Shown here in pieces: positions 52,604 through 60,802 of a stretch of DNA of 64,000 bases (the first letter of the stretch is position 1; every line of letters begins with the position of its first letter). Made by a program: the position numbers and the translations under genes. The notes below the pieces were generated by a model. The model saw only the letters and a program-made list of their open reading frames with translations. It searched no databases and had not been told where the DNA came from. The DNA is from Cytophagales bacterium (GTDB lineage Bacteria; Pseudomonadota; Gammaproteobacteria; Burkholderiales; Burkholderiaceae_C), in NCBI GenBank assembly GCA_030054145.1, contig JASGCK010000008.1:58961-122960 (forward strand), in the 5' to 3' direction.

Positions 52604-52891
52604 TCAGATGTCTTCGTAAGCGTCTTGTCGATTGAACTTGCCAGCGTAAGGCTTGCTAAATCTAAAGCTCAGTGCCTTGGCGATTTTTTTATCAAACGCA
52701 GCTTGCTCTTTGAGTGTGCGCAGTGCTTGTCCTTCTGGGCGAATAGGAACCAACTTTGCCATTGGTTTCCCGTGCTTTAAAACAGTGAAGGTTTTACCCT
52801 GAGAGGCTTGCTCCAAATACAGTGCGAAGTGATGCGATGCTTCCCGCGCAGAAATGACAATGCCGGAAGCAGGGGTCGCAAAATCAAACAT
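52604..52891 (-). CDS. Phd/YefM-type antitoxin
   Basis: This 95-residue protein has IVISAREASHHFALYLEQASQGKTFTVLKHGKPMAKLVPI, the Phd fold, followed by a C-terminal toxin-binding region. It is 12 bp upstream of the truncated VapC and presumably was its antitoxin. It looks intact. Confidence 0.8.
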   Translation of the reverse strand: MFDFATPASGIVISAREASHHFALYLEQASQGKTFTVLKHGKPMAKLVPIRPEGQALRTLKEQAAFDKKIAKALSFRFSKPYAGKFNRQDAYEDI

Positions 52892-52933
52892 AATTACCTT
52901 TCTTGCGCTTCAAGAATTTATCTAAACGCAATC

Positions 52934-52946
52934 ATTGTTTAACAAT
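52934..52946. promoter_or_regulatory. Palindrome ATTGTTTAACAAT, possible operator
   Basis: A perfect 13-bp dyad in the gap between the divergent antitoxin (ends at 52891) and SDR gene (starts 52989). It could bind a regulator of either unit. Only the symmetry is seen. Confidence 0.4.
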
Positions 52947-52988
52947 TGTGTCACTTTAATACATCGTCTACGCAAGGATATAGCCACT

Positions 52989-53720
52989 ATGAGACTCCAA
53001 AACAAACACGCCTTAGTCACCGCTGCGGGGCAAGGCATTGGCCGCGCATCCGCTATCGCTATGGCACGCGAGGGCGCACAGGTACTGGCTACCGATGTCA
53101 ACCCCGCGCTGCTAGAGTCGCTCAAAGGCATTCCCAACCTCACCACGCAGGTGCTGGATGTGATGGACAAGGCGGCGATTACTTCGACCATTGCTTCGCT
53201 ACCAAAGCTCAATGTGCTGTTTAACTGCGCAGGCTTTGTACACCACGGCAACATCGAAGCAGCAACCGATAAAGACTGGGACTTTGCGTTTGATTTGAAT
53301 GTGCGCTCGCAGTATTGGGCGATTCAAGCGGCGCTGCCTGTGATGCTTAAAAATGGTGGCGGCTCGATCATCAACATGGCGAGCATTGTGAGCGTGCGCG
53401 GACTGCCCAATCGCTTTATTTACGGGGCGTCCAAGGCGGCGGTGATTGGCCTGACTAAAGCTGTCGCGATTGATTACGTCAAACAAAACATCCGCTGCAA
53501 TTGCCTGTGCCCTGGAACGGTAGATACGCCCTCGCTGGGCGACCGCATCAGCGCCTTTGCCGATCCTGTGCAAGCCCGCAAAGACTTCATCAACCGCCAG
53601 CCGATGGGACGCTTGGCAACGGCTGACGAGATTGCGCCAACCGTGGTGTTCTTGGCCAGCGACGAGTCGTCTTTTTATTCTGGCGAAGCCATGCACGTCA
53701 ACGGCGGCATGACGATTTAA
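52989..53720 (+). CDS. Short-chain dehydrogenase (SDR 1)
   Basis: This 243-residue SDR has the Rossmann motif TAAGQGIGRASA, NNAG-equivalent FNCAGF, Ser in NMASIVS and the catalytic YGASK. Sequence features resemble 2-keto-3-deoxy-L-fuconate or 3-hydroxybutyrate dehydrogenases. The ATG at 52989 has an AAGGA ribosome site; the frame to 52935 is leader. Its last 310 bp are duplicated at 55086-55397. It follows the UxaA-type gene, so a sugar-acid role is plausible. Confidence 0.88.
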   Translation: MRLQNKHALVTAAGQGIGRASAIAMAREGAQVLATDVNPALLESLKGIPNLTTQVLDVMDKAAITSTIASLPKLNVLFNCAGFVHHGNIEAATDKDWDFAFDLNVRSQYWAIQAALPVMLKNGGGSIINMASIVSVRGLPNRFIYGASKAAVIGLTKAVAIDYVKQNIRCNCLCPGTVDTPSLGDRISAFADPVQARKDFINRQPMGRLATADEIAPTVVFLASDESSFYSGEAMHVNGGMTI

Positions 53721-53743
53721 ACTTAGTTTTCTGAAAGATATTT

Positions 53744-54388
53744 ATGCGCTCAAAATACATCCTAATTTTTACATTTCTCTTTTCAATTGGTCTTTTATAT
53801 GGCTGCGCTGGCGCTCCTACGATCACGCCCTCAAAAGACAAACTAGTCTCCTTAGGTACTGCGAGTATCGACAAAGAAGTTGCCAAACCAAAGGAAATAT
53901 TTTTTCGCGGCGGTCTTCAGGCGTGGGGCGCAGCACTTGGTGGAGCCCTTGGTGGCGCCTTGACTGCTGATGCAGGCAAATCTGATGCGACAAAATTAAA
54001 TGAATTAATTGCAGCGCAACAATTGGACATCGGAAAAATGGTATATCAGGAGGCGACACGCCAACTTGCGAACAAAAAAAGCATAACCATTGTTGAAGGG
54101 GATGCCGCTAACGGGAAATTTCAATTTTTTGTAACTCACTACGGCTTTAGTAAAACGCACCCATTCGGTAGCACATACGATGTCAATATGGGTGTCCTAG
54201 CCAAATTAGTCTCTAAAACTGGTGAGGTACTCTGGCAATACAGTGACTTTGTTACTGGTCTGGCAAGTGACAACAATCAAGGTCAATCACTTGATGTTTA
54301 TTACTCAAATCCAGCCACGTTAAAACCTGCCTTAGAAACTGCTGCTCGGGTTGTGGTCAGGAATGTGCTTGCTAACTTACCAAACTAA
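53744..54388 (+). CDS. Putative lipoprotein with Gly-rich segment
   Basis: This 214-residue protein has lipobox LYGC (Cys about 21). A hydrophobic Gly/Ala-rich segment (AWGAALGGALGGALTADAG) follows at about residues 60-80, and then an alpha/beta part with FQFFVTHYGFSKTHPFGSTY. The family is not recognised. It lies between two SDR genes, is richer in A and T than they are, and may have arrived with the rearrangement of this region. Confidence 0.65.
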   Translation: MRSKYILIFTFLFSIGLLYGCAGAPTITPSKDKLVSLGTASIDKEVAKPKEIFFRGGLQAWGAALGGALGGALTADAGKSDATKLNELIAAQQLDIGKMVYQEATRQLANKKSITIVEGDAANGKFQFFVTHYGFSKTHPFGSTYDVNMGVLAKLVSKTGEVLWQYSDFVTGLASDNNQGQSLDVYYSNPATLKPALETAARVVVRNVLANLPN

Positions 54389-54397
54389 AAATACCAC

Positions 54398-55397
54398 ATG
54401 AACAACTACGATTTAAAAAAACAAACACGCTGTCATCACAGGCGGTGCATCTGGCATTGGCTTTGCCATTGCGACGCGCATGGTTGCCAGCGGCGCAACC
54501 GTCACGCTGTGGGATAGAGACGCGCAGGCTTTATCCCGTGCGGCTTCCCAACTAGGGGCGGCTGCAAGCACCGTCCAGCTTGACTTGGTGGAGCACGACC
54601 AAGTAGTAAAGGCAACTGCCGATACGGTTGCGCATTCGCCTAGCAAAACGATCGACATCTTGGTCAACAGCGCGGGCATTACAGGCCCCAACGAAACGCT
54701 GGCTAAGTACCCCATTGATGCGTGGCACCAAGTGATGCAAATCAATTTGAATGCGTTGTTTTATTGCTGCCGAGAAATCGTGCCTGTGATGCAAGCTAAC
54801 GACGCGGGCAGAGGCTACGGGCGCATCGTCAACATTGCGTCGGTGGCGGGCAAAGAGGGCAACCCGAACGCCAGTGCATACGGCGCATCCAAGGGCGCGG
54901 TCATCACGCTGACCAAAGCGCTGGGCAAAGAGCTAGCCAGCACAGGCATTCGCGTCAATTGCGTCACGCCAGCAGCGGTGGATTCACCCATGTTTAGTCA
55001 AATGAAGCCCGAGTTCATTCAATACATGCTGTCCAAAATTCCGATGGCGCGGTTTGGGCAAGCGAACGAAGTGGCGGCGCTGGTGAATCGCTTTATCTAC
55101 GGGGCTTCTAAGGCGGCAGTGATTGGCCTGACTAAAGCTGTCGCGATTGATTACGTCAAGCAAAACATCCGCTGCAATTGCCTGTGCCCTGGCACGGTAG
55201 ATACGCCCTCGCTGGGCGACCGCATCAGCGCCTTTGCCGATCCTGTGCAAGCCCGCAAAGACTTCATCAACCGCCAGCCGATGGGACGCTTGGCAACGGC
55301 TGACGAGATTGCGCCAACCGTGGTGTTCTTGGCCAGCGACGAGTCGTCGTTTTATTCTGGCGAAGCCATGCACGTCAACGGCGGCATGACGATATAG
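54398..55397 (+). pseudogene. Frameshifted, chimeric SDR gene (SDR 2 copy with SDR 1 tail)
   Basis: From the ATG at 54398 the codons match the SDR at 55953, but a run of seven A (54415-54421) replaces six, shifting the frame after MNNYDLK. The correct frame continues from about 54425 (open from 54480). At about 55086 the sequence switches to an exact copy of the 3' part of SDR 1 (53409-53720), giving two catalytic YGASK segments in one frame. The missing true end of this copy is at 59656-59742. Any product would be a 305-residue internal-start hybrid. Confidence 0.85.
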
Positions 55398-55427
55398 AAA
55401 GTGAACTTGTGCCTACTGCGGACGCTC

Positions 55428-55853
55428 TTATTTCACCAAGAGTACAGGCTGCTTTGCGCTACTTGACACTCTTTGTGCGACAGAGCCAAGCAGCACATCC
55501 AAGAAACCATTGCGCCCCTTAGCACCCATCACAATTAAATCCATTTTTTCCTTATTGGCAAGCTTGATAATGACTTCGGCTGGATGTCCTTGCTCTATGA
55601 CCATCGAGTGTTTAACGCCTGCCGCGTCCAATACTTTCTGCGCGCCTTTCAGATCTTTTTCGCTCATCTCGCGCAAATAGTCATCAATGCTCTCTTTAGA
55701 AAGAACCTTTTTAGCGTGATTGAAAGTGATGCTTTCATGGACACTAAGCAATGTTATTGTCACCTTGCTGCGAAAGTTTTTAGCCCACATGGCGGCATAC
55801 TTCGCCGCTTGGAGTGACGCTTTGGATCCGTCTACGGGTAAGAGAATTTTCAT
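55428..55853 (-). CDS. Universal stress protein UspA-like
   Basis: This 141-residue single-domain Usp starts MKILLPVDGSKASLQAAKYA. The ATP-binding signature appears as VMGAKGRNGFLDVLLGSVAQRV and the protein ends QPVLLVK. Single-domain Usp proteins respond to starvation and envelope stress. It lies on the opposite strand inside the block that splits the SDR copy. Confidence 0.92.
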   Translation of the reverse strand: MKILLPVDGSKASLQAAKYAAMWAKNFRSKVTITLLSVHESITFNHAKKVLSKESIDDYLREMSEKDLKGAQKVLDAAGVKHSMVIEQGHPAEVIIKLANKEKMDLIVMGAKGRNGFLDVLLGSVAQRVSSSAKQPVLLVK

Positions 55854-55952
55854 GGTTTATTCCTATAAATTATTGATGTTTCCATGCTACCGTTAGCTGT
55901 TTGCTCAACATTGATGTAAATCAAATCTTTTCTTTATTACCCAGGGCACCTT

Positions 55953-56717
55953 ATGAACAACTACGATTTAAAAAACAAACACGCCGTGATTACGGGCGGC
56001 GCATCGGGCATTGGCTTGGCAATTGCCCAGCGCATGATTGCCAGCGGTGCAACCGTAACGCTGTGGGATAGGGACTCGCAAGCCTTATCCAATGCGGCTT
56101 CCCAGCTAGGCACGGCTGCAAAGACCATCCAGCTTGACCTGGCGGATCATCCGCAAGTGGTGCGAGCAACGGCGGATACCGTGGCGCAGAGTCCCAACAA
56201 AACGATTGATATTTTGGTCAACAGCGCGGGCATTACGGGGCCGAACGAAACGCTGGCGAAATACCCAATTGACGCATGGCACCAAGTGATGCAAATCAAT
56301 GTGAACGCGCTGTTTTATTGCTGCCGCGAAGTTGTGCCTGTGATGCAAGCCAACGACGCGGGCAGAGGCTACGGGCGCATCGTCAACATTGCGTCGGTGG
56401 CGGGCAAAGAGGGCAACCCGAACGCCAGTGCATACGGCGCATCCAAGGGCGCGGTCATCACGCTGACCAAAGCGCTGGGCAAAGAGCTAGCCAGCACAGG
56501 CATTCGCGTCAATTGCGTCACGCCAGCAGCGGTGGATTCACCCATGTTTAGTCAAATGAAGCCCGAGTTCATTCAATACATGCTGTCCAAAATTCCGATG
56601 GCGCGGTTTGGGCAAGCGAACGAAGTGGCGGCGCTGGTGACGTGGTTATCAACCGACGATTGCTCATTTAGCACGGGCGCGGTGTTTGATATTTCGGGTG
56701 GGCGGGCGACTTATTAA
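55953..56717 (+). CDS. Short-chain dehydrogenase (SDR 2, intact)
   Basis: This 254-residue SDR has VITGGASGIGLAIAQRM, VNSAGITGPNE, IVNIASVAGKEGN with the catalytic Ser, and YGASKGAVITLTKALG. It ends FDISGGRATY. It is nearly identical over its 3' half to the broken copy at 54398, which points to gene conversion. A ribose, fucose or 3-oxoacyl-type substrate is possible. The DUF262 gene starts 25 bp after its stop. Confidence 0.9.
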   Translation: MNNYDLKNKHAVITGGASGIGLAIAQRMIASGATVTLWDRDSQALSNAASQLGTAAKTIQLDLADHPQVVRATADTVAQSPNKTIDILVNSAGITGPNETLAKYPIDAWHQVMQINVNALFYCCREVVPVMQANDAGRGYGRIVNIASVAGKEGNPNASAYGASKGAVITLTKALGKELASTGIRVNCVTPAAVDSPMFSQMKPEFIQYMLSKIPMARFGQANEVAALVTWLSTDDCSFSTGAVFDISGGRATY

Positions 56718-56742
56718 TTTGCATCCAATTTGGAGTTTAAAA

Positions 56743-57852
56743 ATGAGTCGAGTAACACAACGTGAAATATCACAACCAAAGACACAAGCAGAGCAATCTG
56801 CTGTTGATGCAGAAATTCAAGAGCGTCAAAAAGTTACGGATCATGAAATTCGTGAATTTCCTGTAAGCGTTATCGTAGATAAATTCACGATTGGACTTAA
56901 TACTGACGAAGCAGAATTATTTATTCCCGATTACCAACGAGAGTTTGTATGGGATGCAAAACAACAGTCCCGCTTTATTGAATCATTATTGTTAAACATT
57001 CCCGTTCCCTACTTATTTGTTGCCGATATCGGCGAGGGGCGATATGAGGGGCGTTTGGAAATTGTCGATGGCAGTCAAAGAATTCGCACACTTGTAAATT
57101 TCCTAGAGGATAAATTTCGCCTCCAGGATTTAAATAAACTACCAAGTGCAAATGGATTTTTATTCAGCGATTTTTCTATACCGCGTCAGCTTCGATTAAA
57201 ACGTAAGACATTGCGAATGATTGAACTCACAGAGCTTGCTGATGAAGAAGCTAGACGTGAAATTTTTGATAGATTAAATACTGGCGGCACCAATTTACAA
57301 CCCATGGAAAAGAGAAAAGGTAGTCACGATGGTCCATTCCTTTCGTTTATCGAAGAGTGCGCTAAATCGCAATTACTTTTATCTCTCTGTCCGATTAGTG
57401 CTGTACGTATAAAACTCGCTGAATACCCTGAGCTTGTACTAAGATATTTTGCGTACATAGATAACTACCTACTGTTTGATAAATCAGTCGACGATTTTCT
57501 AACTGAGGCACTTAAACATGGCAATATTGAATTTGATAAAGAACGTTTGACAAATGAATTCAATCAAATGCTTTCCTTTGTCGAACGTCATTTCAACCTA
57601 GGATTTCGGAAAAATGAAAATAATAAATCCGTTCCACGGATCAGATTTGAAGCTATTGCAGTAGGAGTTACCCTTGCACTACGCGAGAATCCAAATCTTG
57701 TACCAGCCGATACGAATTCTTGGCTTAACAGCAAAGAATTTATTACTCTAACACGATCGGATTCAAGCAACTCTCGTCCGAAAGTTGCAAATCGAATCCA
57801 CTTTGTCAGAGATAACCTGCTGGGCAAAGAAGTAAGTCGAGCCGACGAATGA
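56743..57852 (+). CDS. DUF262 (ParB/GmrSD-N-like) protein
   Basis: This 369-residue protein carries the DUF262 motifs FIPDYQREFVWDAKQQSRFIE, PVPYLFVAD and EIVDGSQRIRTL, where the family usually has DGQQR. DUF262 is the N-terminal domain of the GmrSD type IV restriction enzyme and of many stand-alone defence proteins; it is thought to bind and hydrolyse nucleotides or act as a nuclease. The start MSRVTQREIS at 56743 has a short A-rich leader. It overlaps the HEPN gene by ATGA, so both are translated together. Confidence 0.85.
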   Translation: MSRVTQREISQPKTQAEQSAVDAEIQERQKVTDHEIREFPVSVIVDKFTIGLNTDEAELFIPDYQREFVWDAKQQSRFIESLLLNIPVPYLFVADIGEGRYEGRLEIVDGSQRIRTLVNFLEDKFRLQDLNKLPSANGFLFSDFSIPRQLRLKRKTLRMIELTELADEEARREIFDRLNTGGTNLQPMEKRKGSHDGPFLSFIEECAKSQLLLSLCPISAVRIKLAEYPELVLRYFAYIDNYLLFDKSVDDFLTEALKHGNIEFDKERLTNEFNQMLSFVERHFNLGFRKNENNKSVPRIRFEAIAVGVTLALRENPNLVPADTNSWLNSKEFITLTRSDSSNSRPKVANRIHFVRDNLLGKEVSRADE

Positions 57853-58571
57853 TTCCTAGCCGTGCATCATTTACCGAACGCTCAACTGAAGTTGAGTTGT
57901 ATTTCGATTTTCTAAAAAATATCATTGACGATAAAGCGCAACTTATTTTTCCATCGAGAGGCCAAGCTTCTAACGCGTCTGCTGCTACCAAGGCAATTCC
58001 AATTAAGCTGTCTCATACATTAAAAGCAAATGGGTATCTACTTCTGTACAATCTAGTTGAGGCAACGATTGTTAATGCAATTGAAGATATACATGCGCAA
58101 ATTAAAGCTGACGCTCTCATTGATGCTGACAAGTTGGTTCATAGCCTGACAAGGCAAACACTTGATCGGTTTAAAGGTAAGGGATCAGCAACAATAGATC
58201 AACCCGTAAATAAACTGCTACTTAGTCATTGGCTAGACGATCATCAAAAAAGTGTCGAAAACAATCAACATCCTGTGCTCCTTGGAAACGTAGATGCGAA
58301 AAGAATTCGCGAAGCGGCTGATTTATATGGATTTCAAGTTGCCACAAAAACAACCAATACATCAGTAGCCACTGCGGGTGAGCGCTTAGTAGAGGTCAAA
58401 GATAAAAGAAATGAACTTGCTCATGGGCGCGTCCCATTTGCGGAATGCGGACGAGACACCATACTCCCAAACCTGATTACCATTAAAGAGGCTGTTTTGA
58501 TTTACCTAAACGATGTGTTACTTTCGATTGAGTCGTACTTGTCTGAGAAGAAATATCAGAGAAGTGCTTAA
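57849..58571 (+). CDS. HEPN-domain protein (MAE_28990/MAE_18760-like)
   Basis: This 240-residue helical protein has the HEPN ribonuclease motif R-x4-H as KRNELAHGRVPF (about residues 184-195). The N-terminal region (ELYFDFLKNIIDD) matches the MAE_28990-like HEPN group, which is regularly encoded beside DUF262 proteins. HEPN proteins often act as RNases in defence or TA systems. Its 3' end overlaps the convergent methyltransferase gene by 89 bp. Confidence 0.8.
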   Translation: MIPSRASFTERSTEVELYFDFLKNIIDDKAQLIFPSRGQASNASAATKAIPIKLSHTLKANGYLLLYNLVEATIVNAIEDIHAQIKADALIDADKLVHSLTRQTLDRFKGKGSATIDQPVNKLLLSHWLDDHQKSVENNQHPVLLGNVDAKRIREAADLYGFQVATKTTNTSVATAGERLVEVKDKRNELAHGRVPFAECGRDTILPNLITIKEAVLIYLNDVLLSIESYLSEKKYQRSA

Positions 58572-59586
58572 TCAACGTGATGCCAACGGCTTCTCCTAAC
58601 TTTGGCGGAACCGCATTTCCAATTAGCTTCGAAACGCGCTTTATAGAAATTAAGTTGTTTGCTGAAGCAAACTGATAGTTGATAGGGAACGATTGGAAGA
58701 TTGCTGCCTCTCGCAACGAAATTGCGCGATTTTGTTCAGGATGCCCGAATCGCCCGTTACCAAACCCACAACAAAGAGTCGTCATGGTAGGTGCTGGTTG
58801 ATCCCATCTCATCCGTCCATAAACCCCCGCAGAATGTTTGCCGCTCTCTTTGCGATGGCACTCTGCCACCAACTCTTTCGGCCAGTCCCGCCAAGTTCCG
58901 CCTGGCTTAGATGCGCGAATGCGTGAGCTATTTAACGGCGATAACCGTGCAGATCTATGAAGCAGATCGTTTTTATCTATCTCTCCAGCATCAAGGACTG
59001 GAAGTTTACCAATAGCATCTTTAACTGAAAGCCAATTCTTAGACCCACTATGCGTAGGGCTGGGCAATGAAATTTGACCAAGTTTTGAAGCAATGAGCAC
59101 CAATCGTTTTCTCTGCTGTGGGACACCAAAATCTGCCACATTTACTGTTTGATATGCGACTTGGTAGCCCCCCTCTTTTAAGGTATTCAAAAAATCGACA
59201 AACGGCGCTTCACGTGCTAAGCCTGGCACATTCTCCATAGTTACAAATTCAGGTTTCGTATCTCGAATTAATCGAGAAAAGTGAAACAACATCCCCCACT
59301 TTGAATGATCTTTTGGCGCGTTTCGCGCATACGACGAAAAAGGTTGGCAAGGTGCGCACCCTGCAAGTAAACGTATGCTATTTGATGGCCATAGCGCATG
59401 AAGATCTGCCGCGCTTAGACTTTCAACACTTTTTAAAAGAAAGCGTGATTGAGGATGGTTTGCTTCAAATGGATGTGCGCAGCTTGGGTCTATATCTATG
59501 CCAGCAACAACTGAAATGCCAGCCTCGCGAAGGCCTTGCGTCAGACCACCCACGCCACAAAATAAATCTATTGCATATATCACCAT
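58483..59586 (-). CDS. DNA (cytosine-5) methyltransferase
   Basis: This 367-residue C5 enzyme has motif I IDLFCGVGGLTQGLREAG, motif IV with the catalytic Cys in GCAPCQPFSSY, motif VI MENVPGL, motif VIII FGVPQQRKRLVL and motif X IGNAVPPKLGEAV. The short target-recognition region lies around CCGFGNGRFGHPEQ. The recognised site cannot be predicted. It is convergent with the DUF262-HEPN pair, with an 89-bp 3' overlap. It likely protects host DNA while DUF262/HEPN act on unmodified DNA or on infection (inference). Confidence 0.93.
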   Translation of the reverse strand: MVIYAIDLFCGVGGLTQGLREAGISVVAGIDIDPSCAHPFEANHPQSRFLLKSVESLSAADLHALWPSNSIRLLAGCAPCQPFSSYARNAPKDHSKWGMLFHFSRLIRDTKPEFVTMENVPGLAREAPFVDFLNTLKEGGYQVAYQTVNVADFGVPQQRKRLVLIASKLGQISLPSPTHSGSKNWLSVKDAIGKLPVLDAGEIDKNDLLHRSARLSPLNSSRIRASKPGGTWRDWPKELVAECHRKESGKHSAGVYGRMRWDQPAPTMTTLCCGFGNGRFGHPEQNRAISLREAAIFQSFPINYQFASANNLISIKRVSKLIGNAVPPKLGEAVGITLIKHFSDISSQTSTTQSKVTHRLGKSKQPL

Positions 59587-59655
59587 CACCCTAATCCTCA
59601 AGTGTGAAAAATGAATTGTATTGCAGCGTATTTCAGCCAAACTAATTGAATAACA

Positions 59656-59742
59656 GCTTTAGTGGCTTGGCTCTCTACCGAAGACTGCTCGTTCAGTACG
59701 GGTGCGGTATTTGATATTTCGAGTGGGCGCGCGACGTATTAA
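59656..59742 (+). pseudogene. Detached 3' end of the broken SDR gene
   Basis: Codons read ALVAWLSTEDCSFSTGAVFD then ISSGRATY and stop, equivalent to the last 28 residues of SDR 2 with a few changes. It has no start and is the missing end of the copy that begins at 54398. It marks the right edge of the inserted block (about 55086-59655). Confidence 0.85.
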
Positions 59743-59753
59743 AAAATACTCAG

Positions 59754-59824
59754 CCGTTCGTCCTGAGCCTGTCAAAGGATTGGCTCAATAAAACTAAGGA
59801 CTTCGACAAGCTCAGCCCGAACGG
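59754..59824. repeat. Palindromic repeat element, family 2
   Basis: Inverted arms around CCTGAGCCTGTCAAAG and CTTCGACAAGCTCAG, between the SDR fragment and the convergent DMT gene. Confidence 0.82.
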
Positions 59825-59846
59825 AGTGAGGCTATGCCAAATGCCC

Positions 59847-60713
59847 TCAAGCAAGCGCCGCCCAAAACGCGGCGCTAAAAATCAAAAGTGCTCCCCACAG
59901 TACGCGCGCCTCTAGCACTGCCGCGCCAAACCATACGGACGAGAGGCTGGCAAAAATAATTTCCGTCAGCATCACGAGCGACGTGGTGCTGGATCTCAGC
60001 CTTGATGCGCCGTATTGCATCGCTAAATTGCCAAGCAAAAAGAATGCGCCCAGACCAACAACCGCCAACACCAGCGCAATCGAAAACCAAGGCAGCAATG
60101 GCACAACTTGAACCGACACACCAACCACGGCTGCGCCCAACGCTGCGATTGTTCCGCCTGCAAACATGGCGAGAAGTCGCCCCGTTTCACTCGACTGCTT
60201 AAATTTCAAAATAAAGGTATTGGTCAGTGCGAAAGTAAATCCGCCGCCAAGCGCCAACCAGTCGGAGAGCGAGCTAGGCACGGGCCACGGCGAGCTTGGT
60301 TTTTTAAGTACCAGCAAAACACCCGTCACGGCCAAAGCCAATCGGAGCAAGCCCTGCAAGGTAATGGGTTCTTTGAGTAACCATCGCGCCACAAGCAGCG
60401 CCCACGCTGGCATCAAATAAAAAAGTAGCACCACGCGAATCACATCGCCAACGGTAACCGCCCAGTTGAATGCCACGTTGGTAAAGCCCGATGCCAATGC
60501 CAAAAGCCAAAGTCCGCTAGGCGCACGCAACTCCTGCCATACACGTGGTTTGTAGAGGGTGACTGCCAGCAACACCGCCGCAAACGACAAGCCCGTTGCC
60601 CATAGCGGATGCAGCCCCGCGCCCTCCATCTGGCGCAAAGGCCACCAAGACACGCCCCACACAAACGCGTTGGTGATGAGGGCCGTGATGGCCCATAACT
60701 GAGAACTTTTCAT
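59847..60713 (-). CDS. EamA/DMT-superfamily transporter
   Basis: This 288-residue membrane protein has about ten spans in two EamA repeats: the first from LWAITALITNAFVWGVSWWP, the second around WLALGGGFTFALTNTFILKF. It is probably an exporter of unknown small molecules. It is flanked on both sides by family 2 palindromes and is monocistronic. Confidence 0.88.
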   Translation of the reverse strand: MKSSQLWAITALITNAFVWGVSWWPLRQMEGAGLHPLWATGLSFAAVLLAVTLYKPRVWQELRAPSGLWLLALASGFTNVAFNWAVTVGDVIRVVLLFYLMPAWALLVARWLLKEPITLQGLLRLALAVTGVLLVLKKPSSPWPVPSSLSDWLALGGGFTFALTNTFILKFKQSSETGRLLAMFAGGTIAALGAAVVGVSVQVVPLLPWFSIALVLAVVGLGAFFLLGNLAMQYGASRLRSSTTSLVMLTEIIFASLSSVWFGAAVLEARVLWGALLIFSAAFWAALA

Positions 60714-60727
60714 TGCGAATCACATAC

Positions 60728-60792
60728 CGCTCACGCTGAGCTTGTCGAAGTGCTTTGCACAAAACTAGGCTTCGACAGGCTCAGCCCGAATG
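60728..60792. repeat. Palindromic repeat element, family 2
   Basis: Arms GCTCACGCTGAGCTTGTCG and TTCGACAGGCTCAGCCCGAA lie between the DMT gene and the end of the helicase gene. Confidence 0.82.
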
Positions 60793-60802
60793 GGCATGGG
60801 TT

